NCBI GenBank assembly: GCA_029238935.1
Contig: JAQZBN010000026.1
Span: 22,671-86,670 of the forward strand
Origin: Herbinix sp.
GTDB lineage: Bacteria > Bacillota > Clostridia > Lachnospirales > Lachnospiraceae
Length of the DNA: 64,000 bases
Direction: 5' to 3'
Part shown: positions 18,130 to 27,259 of the stretch, piece after piece
Position numbering within the stretch: position 1 is the stretch's first letter
Layout: each line of letters starts with the position of its first letter
Made by a program: the position numbers and the translations under genes
The notes under the pieces: model-generated
What the model was told of the DNA's origin: nothing
Seen by the model: the letters and a program-made list of their open reading frames with translations, nothing else
Databases searched by the model: none

Positions 18130-18939
18130 TTATTTATCTGAAACATCTGAAAACAGGGTTAATACCTTTCTTGATATGCGAATCCTTTGATAAAGGGAAG
18201 CATAGGAAATCTCATCTAATTCATCAATATAATTCTGCGGGTAATTCTTTGAAAAGCCATTTTGTTTAAGATAATAGGAGGCTTTATTGTACGCAACAGC
18301 TGCTTCTACATCGGTAGAATATCTTCCGATCAGGTAATCACCGTTAATATGTATCTTAGCCAGGTACATAAATCTTCCATTTTCCCATACTTTTGTAACT
18401 CCATGGTATCGATTAATAAGTTCGATATTCCCATATCTAAAATCAGTAGAGTCGCCATTTGCAAAAGTAAAATCACGACCGCAAACAGCATAAATTTTAA
18501 TACCGTAGCGGGATAAGACGCTTACCTGCATTCCATAATCCGAAACGAATAGATGGCCACCTCGCTTCATGATCTTATGATTCGCATAGTAGAAAAGATC
18601 ATCTACATCAAATTTCAAAATATCATCTCGATTTAAATAGTATAAGAAATATCTCTTTTTCAGATAGATTGGATTTTTAAAATACAGCTTATTATCCCTA
18701 AAATTAATTAAGACAACCCATTTTTCAAGAGAGATGGGGCAAGAACTTTGATAATGGTCGATCTGATATAAGGTTGAGTCGTTTAGAATATTACCAGCAT
18801 ATAAATACGCCGCATTAGCTATTTCTTCTGAAGTAAAGCTTCCAAGACTAATATGCTTACCACGGTAAGTTATGGATGCACGGTAATAAAACGAAGCATC
18901 TTTTTTCTGCGCTTGATAAACGCCAGGCAATAAACTCAT
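18130..18939 (-). CDS. AP2-domain protein with two AP2-like units
   Basis: 269 residues from ATG 18939, which follows GGAGAGG; an in-frame ATG at 18981 has no good ribosome site. Two AP2/ERF-like beta-sheet units are visible: GVYQAQKKDASFYYRASITY...ISLGSFTSEEIANAAYLYA at the N-terminus and GVTKVWENGRFMYLAKIHI...IGRYSTDVEAAVAYNKASYYL near the C-terminus. The middle part (NGDSTDFRYGNIELI) recalls the zinc-less end of HNH/AP2 homing proteins, where a run of Asn/Asp, Arg and N-L precedes AP2, but no complete HNH nuclease triad is seen. Bacterial AP2 domains bind DNA and often travel with mobile elements. A DNA-binding or regulatory role is inferred; no partner is adjacent. Confidence 0.6.
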   Translation of the reverse strand: MSLLPGVYQAQKKDASFYYRASITYRGKHISLGSFTSEEIANAAYLYAGNILNDSTLYQIDHYQSSCPISLEKWVVLINFRDNKLYFKNPIYLKKRYFLYYLNRDDILKFDVDDLFYYANHKIMKRGGHLFVSDYGMQVSVLSRYGIKIYAVCGRDFTFANGDSTDFRYGNIELINRYHGVTKVWENGRFMYLAKIHINGDYLIGRYSTDVEAAVAYNKASYYLKQNGFSKNYPQNYIDELDEISYASLYQRIRISRKVLTLFSDVSDK

Positions 18940-19496
18940 AAGAATCCTCTCCATCGTTGTAAGCTTAGTTTCGTATTTCATATGTTCCGCTGATACATTA
19001 ACTATAGCAAAGCAAATCGATTATAGCAAGTTGTATTGATTATCCTTTGAATATGATATGCCCCTAGTTTTTTGTATAAATTTTTTAATTAATTAGTATC
19101 TGGAGAGGCTGTTTGTAATATCATGGTAGTAAATAATTAATAAATTATTACATTGATTTACTGAAGGGAAACACAGATTTTTAAGTAAAATAAATGCTTT
19201 CAAAGAAAAAAATGAATAAACTAGAAAATTAGGGCGTAAAATATTTAATAAGTCCTTAATAATTTGTTAAAATTATCTTGTTTAATCTATACAAAGACTA
19301 TAAGTTTATTATGGACTCTAATTGGCATTATTAACCTGAAAAGTAAAATCATGTCAGATGTCTTAATGTGATATATAACGAAAATGGAACAGGCTTATTG
19401 ACACAAAACATCAGCTTGCCTATAATGCAGATTGTATTACGGCAGTCCCAGATAATGGTAACAACTTATCCAAATCAAAAAAGAGAGGAACAATTT

Positions 19497-20447
19497 ATGT
19501 CTAAGATAAACACGTTTCTTCAAAAGAGAAAAATGACAAGCGGTCAGTGTGGAATTATTATGATGATCGTTGCCTATGCATTATCCTTTATTCTGTTAGT
19601 TGTGGGTTCTGATTGCATCTTCAGTATCAGTTCCAGTGCAGCAGGAATTGGCGATAAGTCGGATGAAGTTACGAAACAGATAAGCGCAGACAACGAGGAG
19701 GAAATGTCACAAATAAATTTTTATCCGTATTGTGATCCATCTGTTGTTGAAACAAAGTTAGAAAATTTGTCTCATTTTAAACTCAATAAATCTAGTAACG
19801 TACAGGAAGAAAAAGGAGAATCATCTGTAGAAATTCTGAGCCAGGATACTTATTGGATGTTTGGCAATGCAATGGATACAAAAGAGTATTCATTAATGCA
19901 GGCACAGATTGAAGAAGTAGCACAGAGTTTAATTGAAAATGAGAAGAAAGAAAAAGAAGAGAAGCAACAAAAGGAAAAAGAAGAGAAAGAAAAGAAAGAA
20001 GAAGACACCATAGAAAGTTTTAGTACTTCCGATAAAGCTACCACTTCTGTTTACTCTGCTTCTAAGGAAGAAGTGAAGATGCTGGAACGAATTGTGGAGG
20101 CAGAAGCATCCGGGGAAGATATGATTGGTAAAATTCTAGTTGCTAATGTAATTCTCAATCGAACACAGGATGATGAATTTGCTGATACGATTGAAGGCGT
20201 AATATTTCAGAAAGTTAATGGTGAATATCAGTTCTCACCAATTTCAGATGAACGTTATTGGTCAGTCAAGATATCCAAGGAAACAAAGGAAGCTGTGAAA
20301 AGAGCTTTATCAGGAGAAGACTATTCGGAAGGTGCTGTGTACTTTATGGCTAGAAAAAGTACAAAGTCCAGTAGTGCTAAATGGTTTGACCGAAATCTAG
20401 AATGGTTATTTAAACACGGTGGTCACGAGTTTTTTAAAGATAATTAA
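19497..20447 (+). CDS. Membrane-anchored SleB-type cell wall hydrolase
   Basis: 316 residues from ATG 19497, chosen because AAGAGAGGAA stands just upstream; a frame open further upstream (from 19368) has no ribosome site. One N-terminal membrane segment (about 20-45), then a low-complexity Lys/Glu region (about residues 145-170, probably a charged helix), then a C-terminal Hydrolase_2 domain (EEVKMLERIVEAEASGE ... VANVILNRTQDDEFADTIEGVIFQ ... EGAVYFMARK) of the SleB/CwlJ family of lytic enzymes. SleB acts on spore cortex; vegetative relatives remodel peptidoglycan. The catalytic Glu is probably in VEAEASGE. Confidence 0.85.
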   Translation: MSKINTFLQKRKMTSGQCGIIMMIVAYALSFILLVVGSDCIFSISSSAAGIGDKSDEVTKQISADNEEEMSQINFYPYCDPSVVETKLENLSHFKLNKSSNVQEEKGESSVEILSQDTYWMFGNAMDTKEYSLMQAQIEEVAQSLIENEKKEKEEKQQKEKEEKEKKEEDTIESFSTSDKATTSVYSASKEEVKMLERIVEAEASGEDMIGKILVANVILNRTQDDEFADTIEGVIFQKVNGEYQFSPISDERYWSVKISKETKEAVKRALSGEDYSEGAVYFMARKSTKSSSAKWFDRNLEWLFKHGGHEFFKDN

Positions 20448-20493
20448 GTCAAATGGGGAAGCGGATAACGTAAAATAAATAAAAAGGGAAGTA

Positions 20494-20522
20494 TTGTATC
20501 GTATAGGCTCGCATGTTATAAT
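20494..20522 (+). promoter_or_regulatory. Promoter of thrC
   Basis: TTGTAT (20494-20499), 17 bases, TATAAT (20517-20522). The leader to ATG 20571 is short, about 40 bases, with no room for a riboswitch. Confidence 0.75.
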
Positions 20523-20570
20523 ACATGAAACTTGCGAAAGTAATATACAATGAAAAGAGGATGAAGTGTT

Positions 20571-22061
20571 ATGGACCTTATGTATCAGAGTACCAGAGAC
20601 AATGGCAAAAAGGTATTTGCTTCCCAGGCGATTTTACAGGGACTATCTTCAGATGGAGGATTATTCGTACCGGAAACGCTGCCCCATTTAACCTTATCAA
20701 TGAATGAACTTTCAGCCATGTCCTATCAGGAACTGGCTTATGAAGTAATGAAACTTTTTTTGACGGATTACACGGAAGAAGAGTTAAAAGATTGTATCAA
20801 TAAAGCATATGATGATAAGTTTGACACCACAGAGATTGCACCACTGAAAAAGGCAGGACAAACATATTATCTGGAGTTGTTTCATGGATCTACGATAGCC
20901 TTTAAGGATATGGCATTATCAATTTTGCCGCACCTCTTAACAACCGCAGCAAGAAAGAATAATGTCAAAGATGAAATTGTTATATTAACAGCAACTTCAG
21001 GAGATACCGGTAAGGCAGCCTTAGCAGGCTTTGCTGACGTAGAAGGAACCAAAATCATTGTATTTTATCCCAAAAACGGAGTTAGTAGTGTTCAGGAAAA
21101 GCAGATGATAACTCAAAAGGGTGATAATACAGATGTGATCGGTATTCTGGGTAATTTTGACGATGCTCAGACCGGAGTTAAACTTATGTTTAATAATAAA
21201 GAGTTGGCAGATCGAATGAAGAATGCTGGATATCTATTCTCCTCTGCTAATTCGATTAATATAGGCAGATTAGTACCTCAAATCGTATATTATGTCTACG
21301 CTTATGCATCATTATATAAGAAGAAAGAGGTTTCAGCTGGAGAAAAAATCAATTTTGTGGTGCCTACAGGAAACTTTGGTAATATTTTAGCGGCATATTA
21401 TGCAAAATGTCTTGGAATCCCAATTGATAAACTGATTTGTGCCTCCAATGAAAATAAAGTTTTGTATGACTTTTTTTCTACGGGCCGTTATGATCGAAAT
21501 AGAGAGTTTGTATTAACGTCATCACCTTCTATGGATATCTTGGTATCAAGCAATTTGGAACGTCTGATTTACCACATTGCAGAAAATGATTCTGAGAAAA
21601 CAGCAGAGCTGATGAAAGCCCTTTCTTCTCAGGGTAGCTATGATATTACAGAAAAGATGAAAGAACATCTCAATGATTTCGTAGGGGGATGGGCTGATAC
21701 AGAAAAGACAAAGAAAGCGATTGAAAAAGTATATAAAGAATCTGGATATGTCATTGATACACATACTGCGGTTGCAGCTAGTGTTTATGAAAGTTATGCC
21801 ACTAATTCCGGTGATAAAAACAAAGCAGTTATTATTTCCACTGCAAGTCCTTATAAATTTTCAGAAAATGTATTGAAAGCAATTTATCAAGGGGAGGTAC
21901 CGGAGGATGATTATGATCAAGCTGAATTACTTAGTAAGTTATCTGGTACGAATATTCCAAGTGCAGTCGAGGAAATACATTTTGCACCTGTTCTGCATAA
22001 AAAAGTATGTGAAGTTGGTAAAATGCAGAAGTTTGTAGAAGATATTCTTAAAATAATCTAA
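20571..22061 (+). CDS. thrC: Threonine synthase
   Basis: 496 residues, the longer ThrC class. MDLMYQSTRDN at the start, LQGLSSDGGLFVPE, the PLP lysine in HGSTIAFKDMALS, the phosphate-binding TATSGDTGKAALAGF loop and VPTGNFGNILAAYYAK are diagnostic. The enzyme converts O-phospho-L-homoserine to L-threonine, the end of the aspartate branch that shares precursors with the dapAB genes at 40 kb. It has its own promoter and stands alone; no homoserine kinase or dehydrogenase is beside it. Ribosome site AAGAGGATG precedes ATG 20571. Confidence 0.95.
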   Translation: MDLMYQSTRDNGKKVFASQAILQGLSSDGGLFVPETLPHLTLSMNELSAMSYQELAYEVMKLFLTDYTEEELKDCINKAYDDKFDTTEIAPLKKAGQTYYLELFHGSTIAFKDMALSILPHLLTTAARKNNVKDEIVILTATSGDTGKAALAGFADVEGTKIIVFYPKNGVSSVQEKQMITQKGDNTDVIGILGNFDDAQTGVKLMFNNKELADRMKNAGYLFSSANSINIGRLVPQIVYYVYAYASLYKKKEVSAGEKINFVVPTGNFGNILAAYYAKCLGIPIDKLICASNENKVLYDFFSTGRYDRNREFVLTSSPSMDILVSSNLERLIYHIAENDSEKTAELMKALSSQGSYDITEKMKEHLNDFVGGWADTEKTKKAIEKVYKESGYVIDTHTAVAASVYESYATNSGDKNKAVIISTASPYKFSENVLKAIYQGEVPEDDYDQAELLSKLSGTNIPSAVEEIHFAPVLHKKVCEVGKMQKFVEDILKII

Positions 22062-22175
22062 ATGTGACAAAAGCCTGACATATGTTTGACACATACAAAG
22101 TGCATTATATGTATTGTCAAAAGCAATGAGACATGAATTGCATGAAACAAAATCCGGGTAATAAATTTGTCACAT
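22062..22175. repeat. 114-bp stretch bounded by a perfect 10-bp inverted repeat
   Basis: ATGTGACAAA (22062-22071, directly after the thrC stop) and TTTGTCACAT (22166-22175). Inside, TTTGAC..ATACA is mirrored by TGTAT.GTCAAA. It may be a miniature inverted-repeat element or a long 3' hairpin. The remaining spacer to 22339 shows no gene that I can support. Confidence 0.5.
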
Positions 22176-22339
22176 CCTATCCCAAATGAGTTGCTATGGA
22201 TTTGAACATGTAAGGATTGATTATGGGGGAGTCCCTGCTAGCGATTTTTGACATGATATAATCCGCCCGACATAAGGAATTACAACGATCAGGAAGACTT
22301 GGAAATGGTAAAAAATCCAAATAACTTGGCTGAAAAGAC

Positions 22340-22368
22340 TTGACCTTTTTTTCCTTTATTGTTATAAT
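22340..22368 (+). promoter_or_regulatory. Promoter of the surface-protein gene
   Basis: TTGACC (22340-22345), 17 bases, TATAAT (22363-22368), giving a leader of about 125 bases and a full ribosome site TTAAGGAGGAAG before ATG 22501. Long leaders with strong signals are usual for abundant surface proteins. Confidence 0.8.
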
Positions 22369-22500
22369 CATCTTGTTGTTGGCATGATTATATTAAAGCG
22401 TTTTCTGCACTGTTTTATGAAAGGTTTCGGCTTTTGATAGGCAGCAAGAGAACGTGAAATATAATAACCAAACCATATATTTTAAGGAGGAAGAAAGAAT

Positions 22501-24969
22501 ATGAAGAAGAATTTCTTTAAGAAGTTGTCCTTCGTTTTAGCACTTGCAATGGTACTTAGTACTATTACACCTGCTGGCGCATTCGCGGCTACTAAGTTAA
22601 GCCTTACAGCAGCGAAGAAATATCTGCATCTTGATGTAGATGGCCTTAACAAGTACAATTTCGACATTAATGGTACCAAGGGCAAAGGCTGGACCTACAA
22701 TTGGTACACAGCTAATGAAAACGTTGCAACTGTAGCTAAGAACGGTGTTGTTACCGCTGAAGGCGTTGGTTCAACTAAAGTTGTTTGCGAGATCACAGAC
22801 AAATCTGATGAACTTGTAAAAGAACTTTCCGCAACTGTAGTTGTTAGAGATAACATCAAGAGCTTAACTATCACTAACACTCCTAAAGACGGAAAACTCA
22901 ATGTTAAAGTTGAGAACGATTTCAACAGATCTTTCGTAACAAATTCTGGTTCTACAACAAAGACATCTGCTGTTACAAGATGGACTGTAGATAAAGAAGG
23001 CGCTACAATCAATGCTGATAACGGTAAATTCGTTGCTACAAAAGCTGGCGAATATGTTGTTACTGCTAGATCATTCCAGTCAACTGAGAAGTACAACACT
23101 TGGCTTGTATCCAAGGATGATACTTTAGTATTAGCTACAGCTACATACAAAGTAACTGTTGCTGCTACAATGGAAAGCGCTAAACAGATCGATAAAGATA
23201 CTGTTCAAGTTACTTTCACAGCTCCTGTAACTGATGTTGCAGCTAACATGACTATTTCTTCTTTAGTAGCTGCTACTGGAACAAAAATTAAGCAAGTAAT
23301 CAAAGAAGTTAAGATGAACGCAGAAAACACTGTAGCAACTGTTGATATGTACATCGAATTCACTGCTGATACAACTTATGTTGTAGATTTCACAGGAATG
23401 GAGAACGTACAATTCAAAGCAGCTACAAAGAATGATACTGATGTAACTGATATGCAGATCGTTACTACACAGGCAACTGTTGGTACTGCTAAAGCTATTG
23501 AAGTTAAATTATTAAACAAAGATGGCGTAGATATTACAACTGCTAATTTATTAACAAGAGTAACTTTCACATCATCTTCTGACAGAGCTTACTACAATCC
23601 TTCAACAAAAGAATTAACCATGTATACAAAGGGTGATACTTCAAACATCACTGCAGTATTCCATACATGGAAATATGATACAACAACTGGTAAAGAAATC
23701 GGAATAATCGAGAAAACTGGCGTTATCACATGTGTTGATGTTGTTACTGTAACTGTTGGTGCAGTATCTGCTTACACAATCGTAAATGACAATGCTCCTG
23801 ATTTCGATAAAGTTTCCCATACTCTTGCAGCTGATGATCAGACTTACAGATTATACGTAAAAGCTAAGAAGTCCGACAATGAGACCTATGCAAACAGCAA
23901 AGACGATGCAAACTTCTCTTTCACTACTTCTGACAACTCCGTATTAATCGTTAGCCCAAGTGGTACTTTATGGCCAATCAAGGCTGGTAGTGCAGTAGTA
24001 GTTGTTAAATATGGTGATACCGTAATTGACGCTCTTACTATTACTATCAATCCTAAGAGAGAAGCAAGCATATTCAACCTTGACAATGCAGTATTCTCTT
24101 TATCTAATGACGTAACAGTAAATGACAGCAAAACTGTTAAACTTGAAGTTTTAGATCAATATCAGAAACCTGTAGTTCTTAAAGATGTATCCATTACCTT
24201 AAATGCTGGTTCTGTAAGTGACAACTTAATCGTTGGTTCCGTTTCAGGTAGCGCTTCTCAGATCACATTCAACGCAAGTGGTGCAGATGCTGGTTCTTAT
24301 ACTTACACAGTAAAAGCTAATGGTCAAACAAGATTTATTAATATTAATGTTCAAGAACCTAAAGAACAACCTAATCCATTGTCTGCTTACTACAAGTTAA
24401 ACTTAAGTGCTACCACTCTTGATATGAACGTTAAGAGCGATGATAAAACTGAAATATTAACTGTTAAGATTTACGGATATGCTTCTAACAACGTAGCTAA
24501 CGATGTTCGTCCTGTATCTGGTGGAAGCTTCACTGTAGAAGTAACTAAGCCAAACGGTTCTGTAGACAATGCTTTATTAAATGCTGATGGTACAATTACA
24601 TTCGCTAATGCAGTAAGTGGTTCTGCAGTTACTAAGCTTGACAAGGGTGTTTACAGATTAAGACTCCTTGAAGGCAACAAAGTTCATGATATCGCTACTG
24701 TTGAAGTAAAAGATACTCAGGCTACTCCTACCGTTACTTTCGATAGAACAGTATCTGAGAAGACAGATAGAGATCAAGCTATCTTAGATTGCATCGTTGT
24801 TAAATTAAGCGGTGTTGCACAGGACGACAGCAAGATCACTATTGAAAATGCTGGTATCTACGGATCAGGTAAAGAAGTATTCGTTAAGTATGTGAAGTTC
24901 ACTGAGAATATCGGTGGTGCTACTATCGTTCATACTGTAAACGTTGATCAGACTATTATCTTCAAATAA
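22501..24969 (+). CDS. Secreted S-layer-like surface protein with Big-type domain
   Basis: 822 residues. Signal peptide MKKNFFKKLSFVLALAMVLS...AGAFAA with a likely cut after AFA/A near residue 30. A Big_2-like domain follows (NWYTANENVATVAKNGVVTAEGVGSTKVVCEI), then repeated beta-rich Thr/Val/Ala/Asn segments, another Big-like piece near SDNSVLIVSPSGTLWPIKAG, and no SLH domain, no LPXTG and no C-terminal membrane segment. Codon use differs clearly from neighbours (strong preference for GTT, GCT, ACA, AAC, TTC), as in very abundant proteins. Own promoter and terminator. I infer a major cell-surface or S-layer-like protein; the anchoring mode is not visible. Confidence 0.75.
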   Translation: MKKNFFKKLSFVLALAMVLSTITPAGAFAATKLSLTAAKKYLHLDVDGLNKYNFDINGTKGKGWTYNWYTANENVATVAKNGVVTAEGVGSTKVVCEITDKSDELVKELSATVVVRDNIKSLTITNTPKDGKLNVKVENDFNRSFVTNSGSTTKTSAVTRWTVDKEGATINADNGKFVATKAGEYVVTARSFQSTEKYNTWLVSKDDTLVLATATYKVTVAATMESAKQIDKDTVQVTFTAPVTDVAANMTISSLVAATGTKIKQVIKEVKMNAENTVATVDMYIEFTADTTYVVDFTGMENVQFKAATKNDTDVTDMQIVTTQATVGTAKAIEVKLLNKDGVDITTANLLTRVTFTSSSDRAYYNPSTKELTMYTKGDTSNITAVFHTWKYDTTTGKEIGIIEKTGVITCVDVVTVTVGAVSAYTIVNDNAPDFDKVSHTLAADDQTYRLYVKAKKSDNETYANSKDDANFSFTTSDNSVLIVSPSGTLWPIKAGSAVVVVKYGDTVIDALTITINPKREASIFNLDNAVFSLSNDVTVNDSKTVKLEVLDQYQKPVVLKDVSITLNAGSVSDNLIVGSVSGSASQITFNASGADAGSYTYTVKANGQTRFININVQEPKEQPNPLSAYYKLNLSATTLDMNVKSDDKTEILTVKIYGYASNNVANDVRPVSGGSFTVEVTKPNGSVDNALLNADGTITFANAVSGSAVTKLDKGVYRLRLLEGNKVHDIATVEVKDTQATPTVTFDRTVSEKTDRDQAILDCIVVKLSGVAQDDSKITIENAGIYGSGKEVFVKYVKFTENIGGATIVHTVNVDQTIIFK

Positions 24970-24995
24970 GAAATAATCTGTGATATAGTAAAATA

Positions 24996-25034
24996 AAAAA
25001 GGTCTATCATTCGTAAGAATGATAGGCTTTTTTA
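24996..25034 (+). terminator. Strong terminator after the surface-protein gene
   Basis: AAAAAAGGTCTATCATTC, loop GTAA, GAATGATAG then GGCTTTTTTT; nine perfect pairs plus A/T flanks. Confidence 0.92.
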
Positions 25035-25076
25035 TTGTATATATGTTAGATTTATTTAGATTACTGATATACCCCC

Positions 25077-25104
25077 TTGATGTTTTCATAATTATGTGTA
25101 TAAT
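25077..25104 (+). promoter_or_regulatory. Promoter of the O-antigen-ligase-like gene
   Basis: TTGATG (25077-25082), 16 bases, TATAAT (25099-25104), 37 bases before ATG 25142. Confidence 0.65.
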
Positions 25105-25141
25105 AAAATTATTTGGAATACATGAGAAAAGGAGCGTCTTT

Positions 25142-27118
25142 ATGACCCGCAAAAATGTAACCGTAAATAGAGAAAAGAATTTAAAGAATGAAATGATCAA
25201 TGGTAAAGGTAAAAGTAATAAGAAGCAGATAGAGGTAAAAACTAATCATAAACTACATAATAAATTTTCAAATGGAAAAGTTAACTGGATTCCTGTTCTT
25301 TTTATCAGCTTCGTAATAGCTATTATTCCAATAATCCTTAGGATGTATATTTATGATCCTAAATTAGGTCAATATATATGGTTTGCGCAGATGGAAGAGA
25401 AGTATGATTTCTTCTTATATTTTAAACAGTGGACTCTCGTCGGTGTAGCTTTATTAATGGTTGTGATAATTTGTAAAAGAATTTTTAAAGATAACATAAA
25501 ATTAAAGTTTAGTCGAATTATTATTCCCCTTGGAATTTATATATTATTTATAATTTTATCAACAATATTTTCAGAAAACATAAGGTTTAGCTTACTAGGC
25601 GTGATGGATCAATTTGAATCTATGTTTGCACTCTTAAGTTATTGCATCGTTGTTTTGTTTGCGGTAGAATGTGTAGAAACAGAGTTAGATTTTATATATA
25701 TTCTACGTTTCTTATTACTGGGCTCACTTGTATTAGGTGCACTTGGTGTCGGACAAACTTATGGCTATGATTTCTTTTATTCAACTTTTGTTCAAAAACT
25801 TATTATACCAAGAAACTATTGGGATTATATCGGGAGTTTTGGTGCAACCTTTGGTAAAGGTGTAGCATATTTGACATTATTTAATCCTAATTATGTAGGT
25901 GTCTATGTATCATTGGTGATACCTATTTTATTTGTTTTACTTATATTTAATAAGAAAATAGTATTGGGGTTATTATATATACTTGCTATCGTCGGATTGA
26001 GTATTTCTATGGTAGGGTCCGGTTCCTTAGCTGCGATTATATCGCTAGGTTTTAGTGCCATTGCTTTGGTAATATTTTTGTGGAGATATTTACTCAAATC
26101 GTTCTTTATATTAATACCTGTATTGGTTATTGGTGTTATCTTAATATTCTCATTTAATAAAATTAATGATAATACTATCGGTAATTATCTAATGACAAAA
26201 TTGCAGATTAATAAGTCTGAACATAATATTTCAGACATCACAACTTATGATGATCATGTTGGAATAACTTATAAAGGCAATACATTAAATATTGAATTTA
26301 TATATAATGATGACGATGCAGCATCATTTAACTTGACTGATGGAAATGGACTACCAGTTGAAAACGAATTGGTTCAAGAAAAAAGTGAATTTATTGTAAC
26401 AGATAAGCGTTTTCCGGGATTTTCCTACGCTCCTGTTGTATATAATAATTATCTGAGTTTTTATGTGAAAATAGACAGATTTGACTGGTTATTTACCAAT
26501 CAAACAGGAGATGGAACTTATTATTACCATAATAGAGCTGGTAAGTTAGATAAGATGGTAGAGGCACCTTCAGCAATATTTACCGGCTATGAATGGTTTG
26601 CTTCAAGACGTGGATATTTGTGGTCAAGGACAATACCGCTCATTAAGAGCAATATTATTGTTGGATCTGGACCTGATACCTTTATATTGGAGTTTCCTCA
26701 ATATGATTATCTCAATTTTTATAACTATGGGTACGCTGATCAATATAACAATCAAGTGGTAACAAAACCTCATAGCTTATACTTACAAATAGCGGTACAA
26801 ACAGGATTATTATCCTTATTTGCATTTTTAGCTTTTTATGGTATGTATTTTATATCAAGTATCAAGCTTTTCATTCGAGGTAGATTTAACAGTATTTATG
26901 CTCAGGCTGGTTTAGCGATATTTGTTGGAACGATTGGATATATGGTAAGTGGAATTGCTAACGATTCCAGTATTACTACAGCTCCGGTATTTTGGGCTTT
27001 AATGGGTGTAGGTATTGCTGCAAATTATAAGGCGAAACCTCTTATTTTGGAAGAAGCTGCGAAGGCAAAGGAAGAAAAATTGGCGAAAAAGAATAAGGTA
27101 GAAGAAAGTGTAAAGTGA
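25142..27118 (+). CDS. O-antigen ligase family (Wzy_C) membrane protein
   Basis: 658 residues from ATG 25142, preceded by AAAAGGAG; an upstream in-frame ATG lies inside the terminator and is unlikely. A basic cytoplasmic N-terminus of about 50 residues leads into some 10-12 membrane segments. The Wzy_C-type region FNPNYVGVYVSLVIPILF and GSGSLAAIISL is visible, and a large extracytoplasmic loop (about residues 350-500) ends with a family-typical SRRGYLWSRTIPLIKSN and GSGPDTFILEFP. Such proteins join polysaccharide or glycan units on the outer face of the membrane. Its place after an abundant surface protein suggests, but does not prove, a role in surface glycan assembly. Confidence 0.8.
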   Translation: MTRKNVTVNREKNLKNEMINGKGKSNKKQIEVKTNHKLHNKFSNGKVNWIPVLFISFVIAIIPIILRMYIYDPKLGQYIWFAQMEEKYDFFLYFKQWTLVGVALLMVVIICKRIFKDNIKLKFSRIIIPLGIYILFIILSTIFSENIRFSLLGVMDQFESMFALLSYCIVVLFAVECVETELDFIYILRFLLLGSLVLGALGVGQTYGYDFFYSTFVQKLIIPRNYWDYIGSFGATFGKGVAYLTLFNPNYVGVYVSLVIPILFVLLIFNKKIVLGLLYILAIVGLSISMVGSGSLAAIISLGFSAIALVIFLWRYLLKSFFILIPVLVIGVILIFSFNKINDNTIGNYLMTKLQINKSEHNISDITTYDDHVGITYKGNTLNIEFIYNDDDAASFNLTDGNGLPVENELVQEKSEFIVTDKRFPGFSYAPVVYNNYLSFYVKIDRFDWLFTNQTGDGTYYYHNRAGKLDKMVEAPSAIFTGYEWFASRRGYLWSRTIPLIKSNIIVGSGPDTFILEFPQYDYLNFYNYGYADQYNNQVVTKPHSLYLQIAVQTGLLSLFAFLAFYGMYFISSIKLFIRGRFNSIYAQAGLAIFVGTIGYMVSGIANDSSITTAPVFWALMGVGIAANYKAKPLILEEAAKAKEEKLAKKNKVEESVK

Positions 27119-27170
27119 TTTAATACAAATTATCATTCTAATTGAACTATAAGAATAAAAGTATGATGTT

Positions 27171-27208
27171 AAGCCGAATGCATCTGGTAGAAGCATTCGG
27201 CTTATTTT
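27171..27208 (+). terminator. Bidirectional terminator between convergent genes
   Basis: AAGCCGAATGC (27171-27181) with GCATTCGGCTT (27193-27203), loop of 11, then ATTTT. It can also serve pflB on the other strand (A-rich left side). Confidence 0.8.
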
Positions 27209-27259
27209 GGGGATCTGAATTAATTTATGAGGTTATATTTACTTAAGCGATTCGTAACT

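Noticed and set aside
22177..22371. Reverse-strand open frame of 64 codons upstream of the surface-protein gene
   Set aside because: It overlaps the promoter of that gene, has no clear ribosome site and no recognised family.
25019..25141. Longer start for the O-antigen-ligase-like protein
   Set aside because: The ATG at 25019 lies in the terminator hairpin of the previous gene and precedes the promoter.
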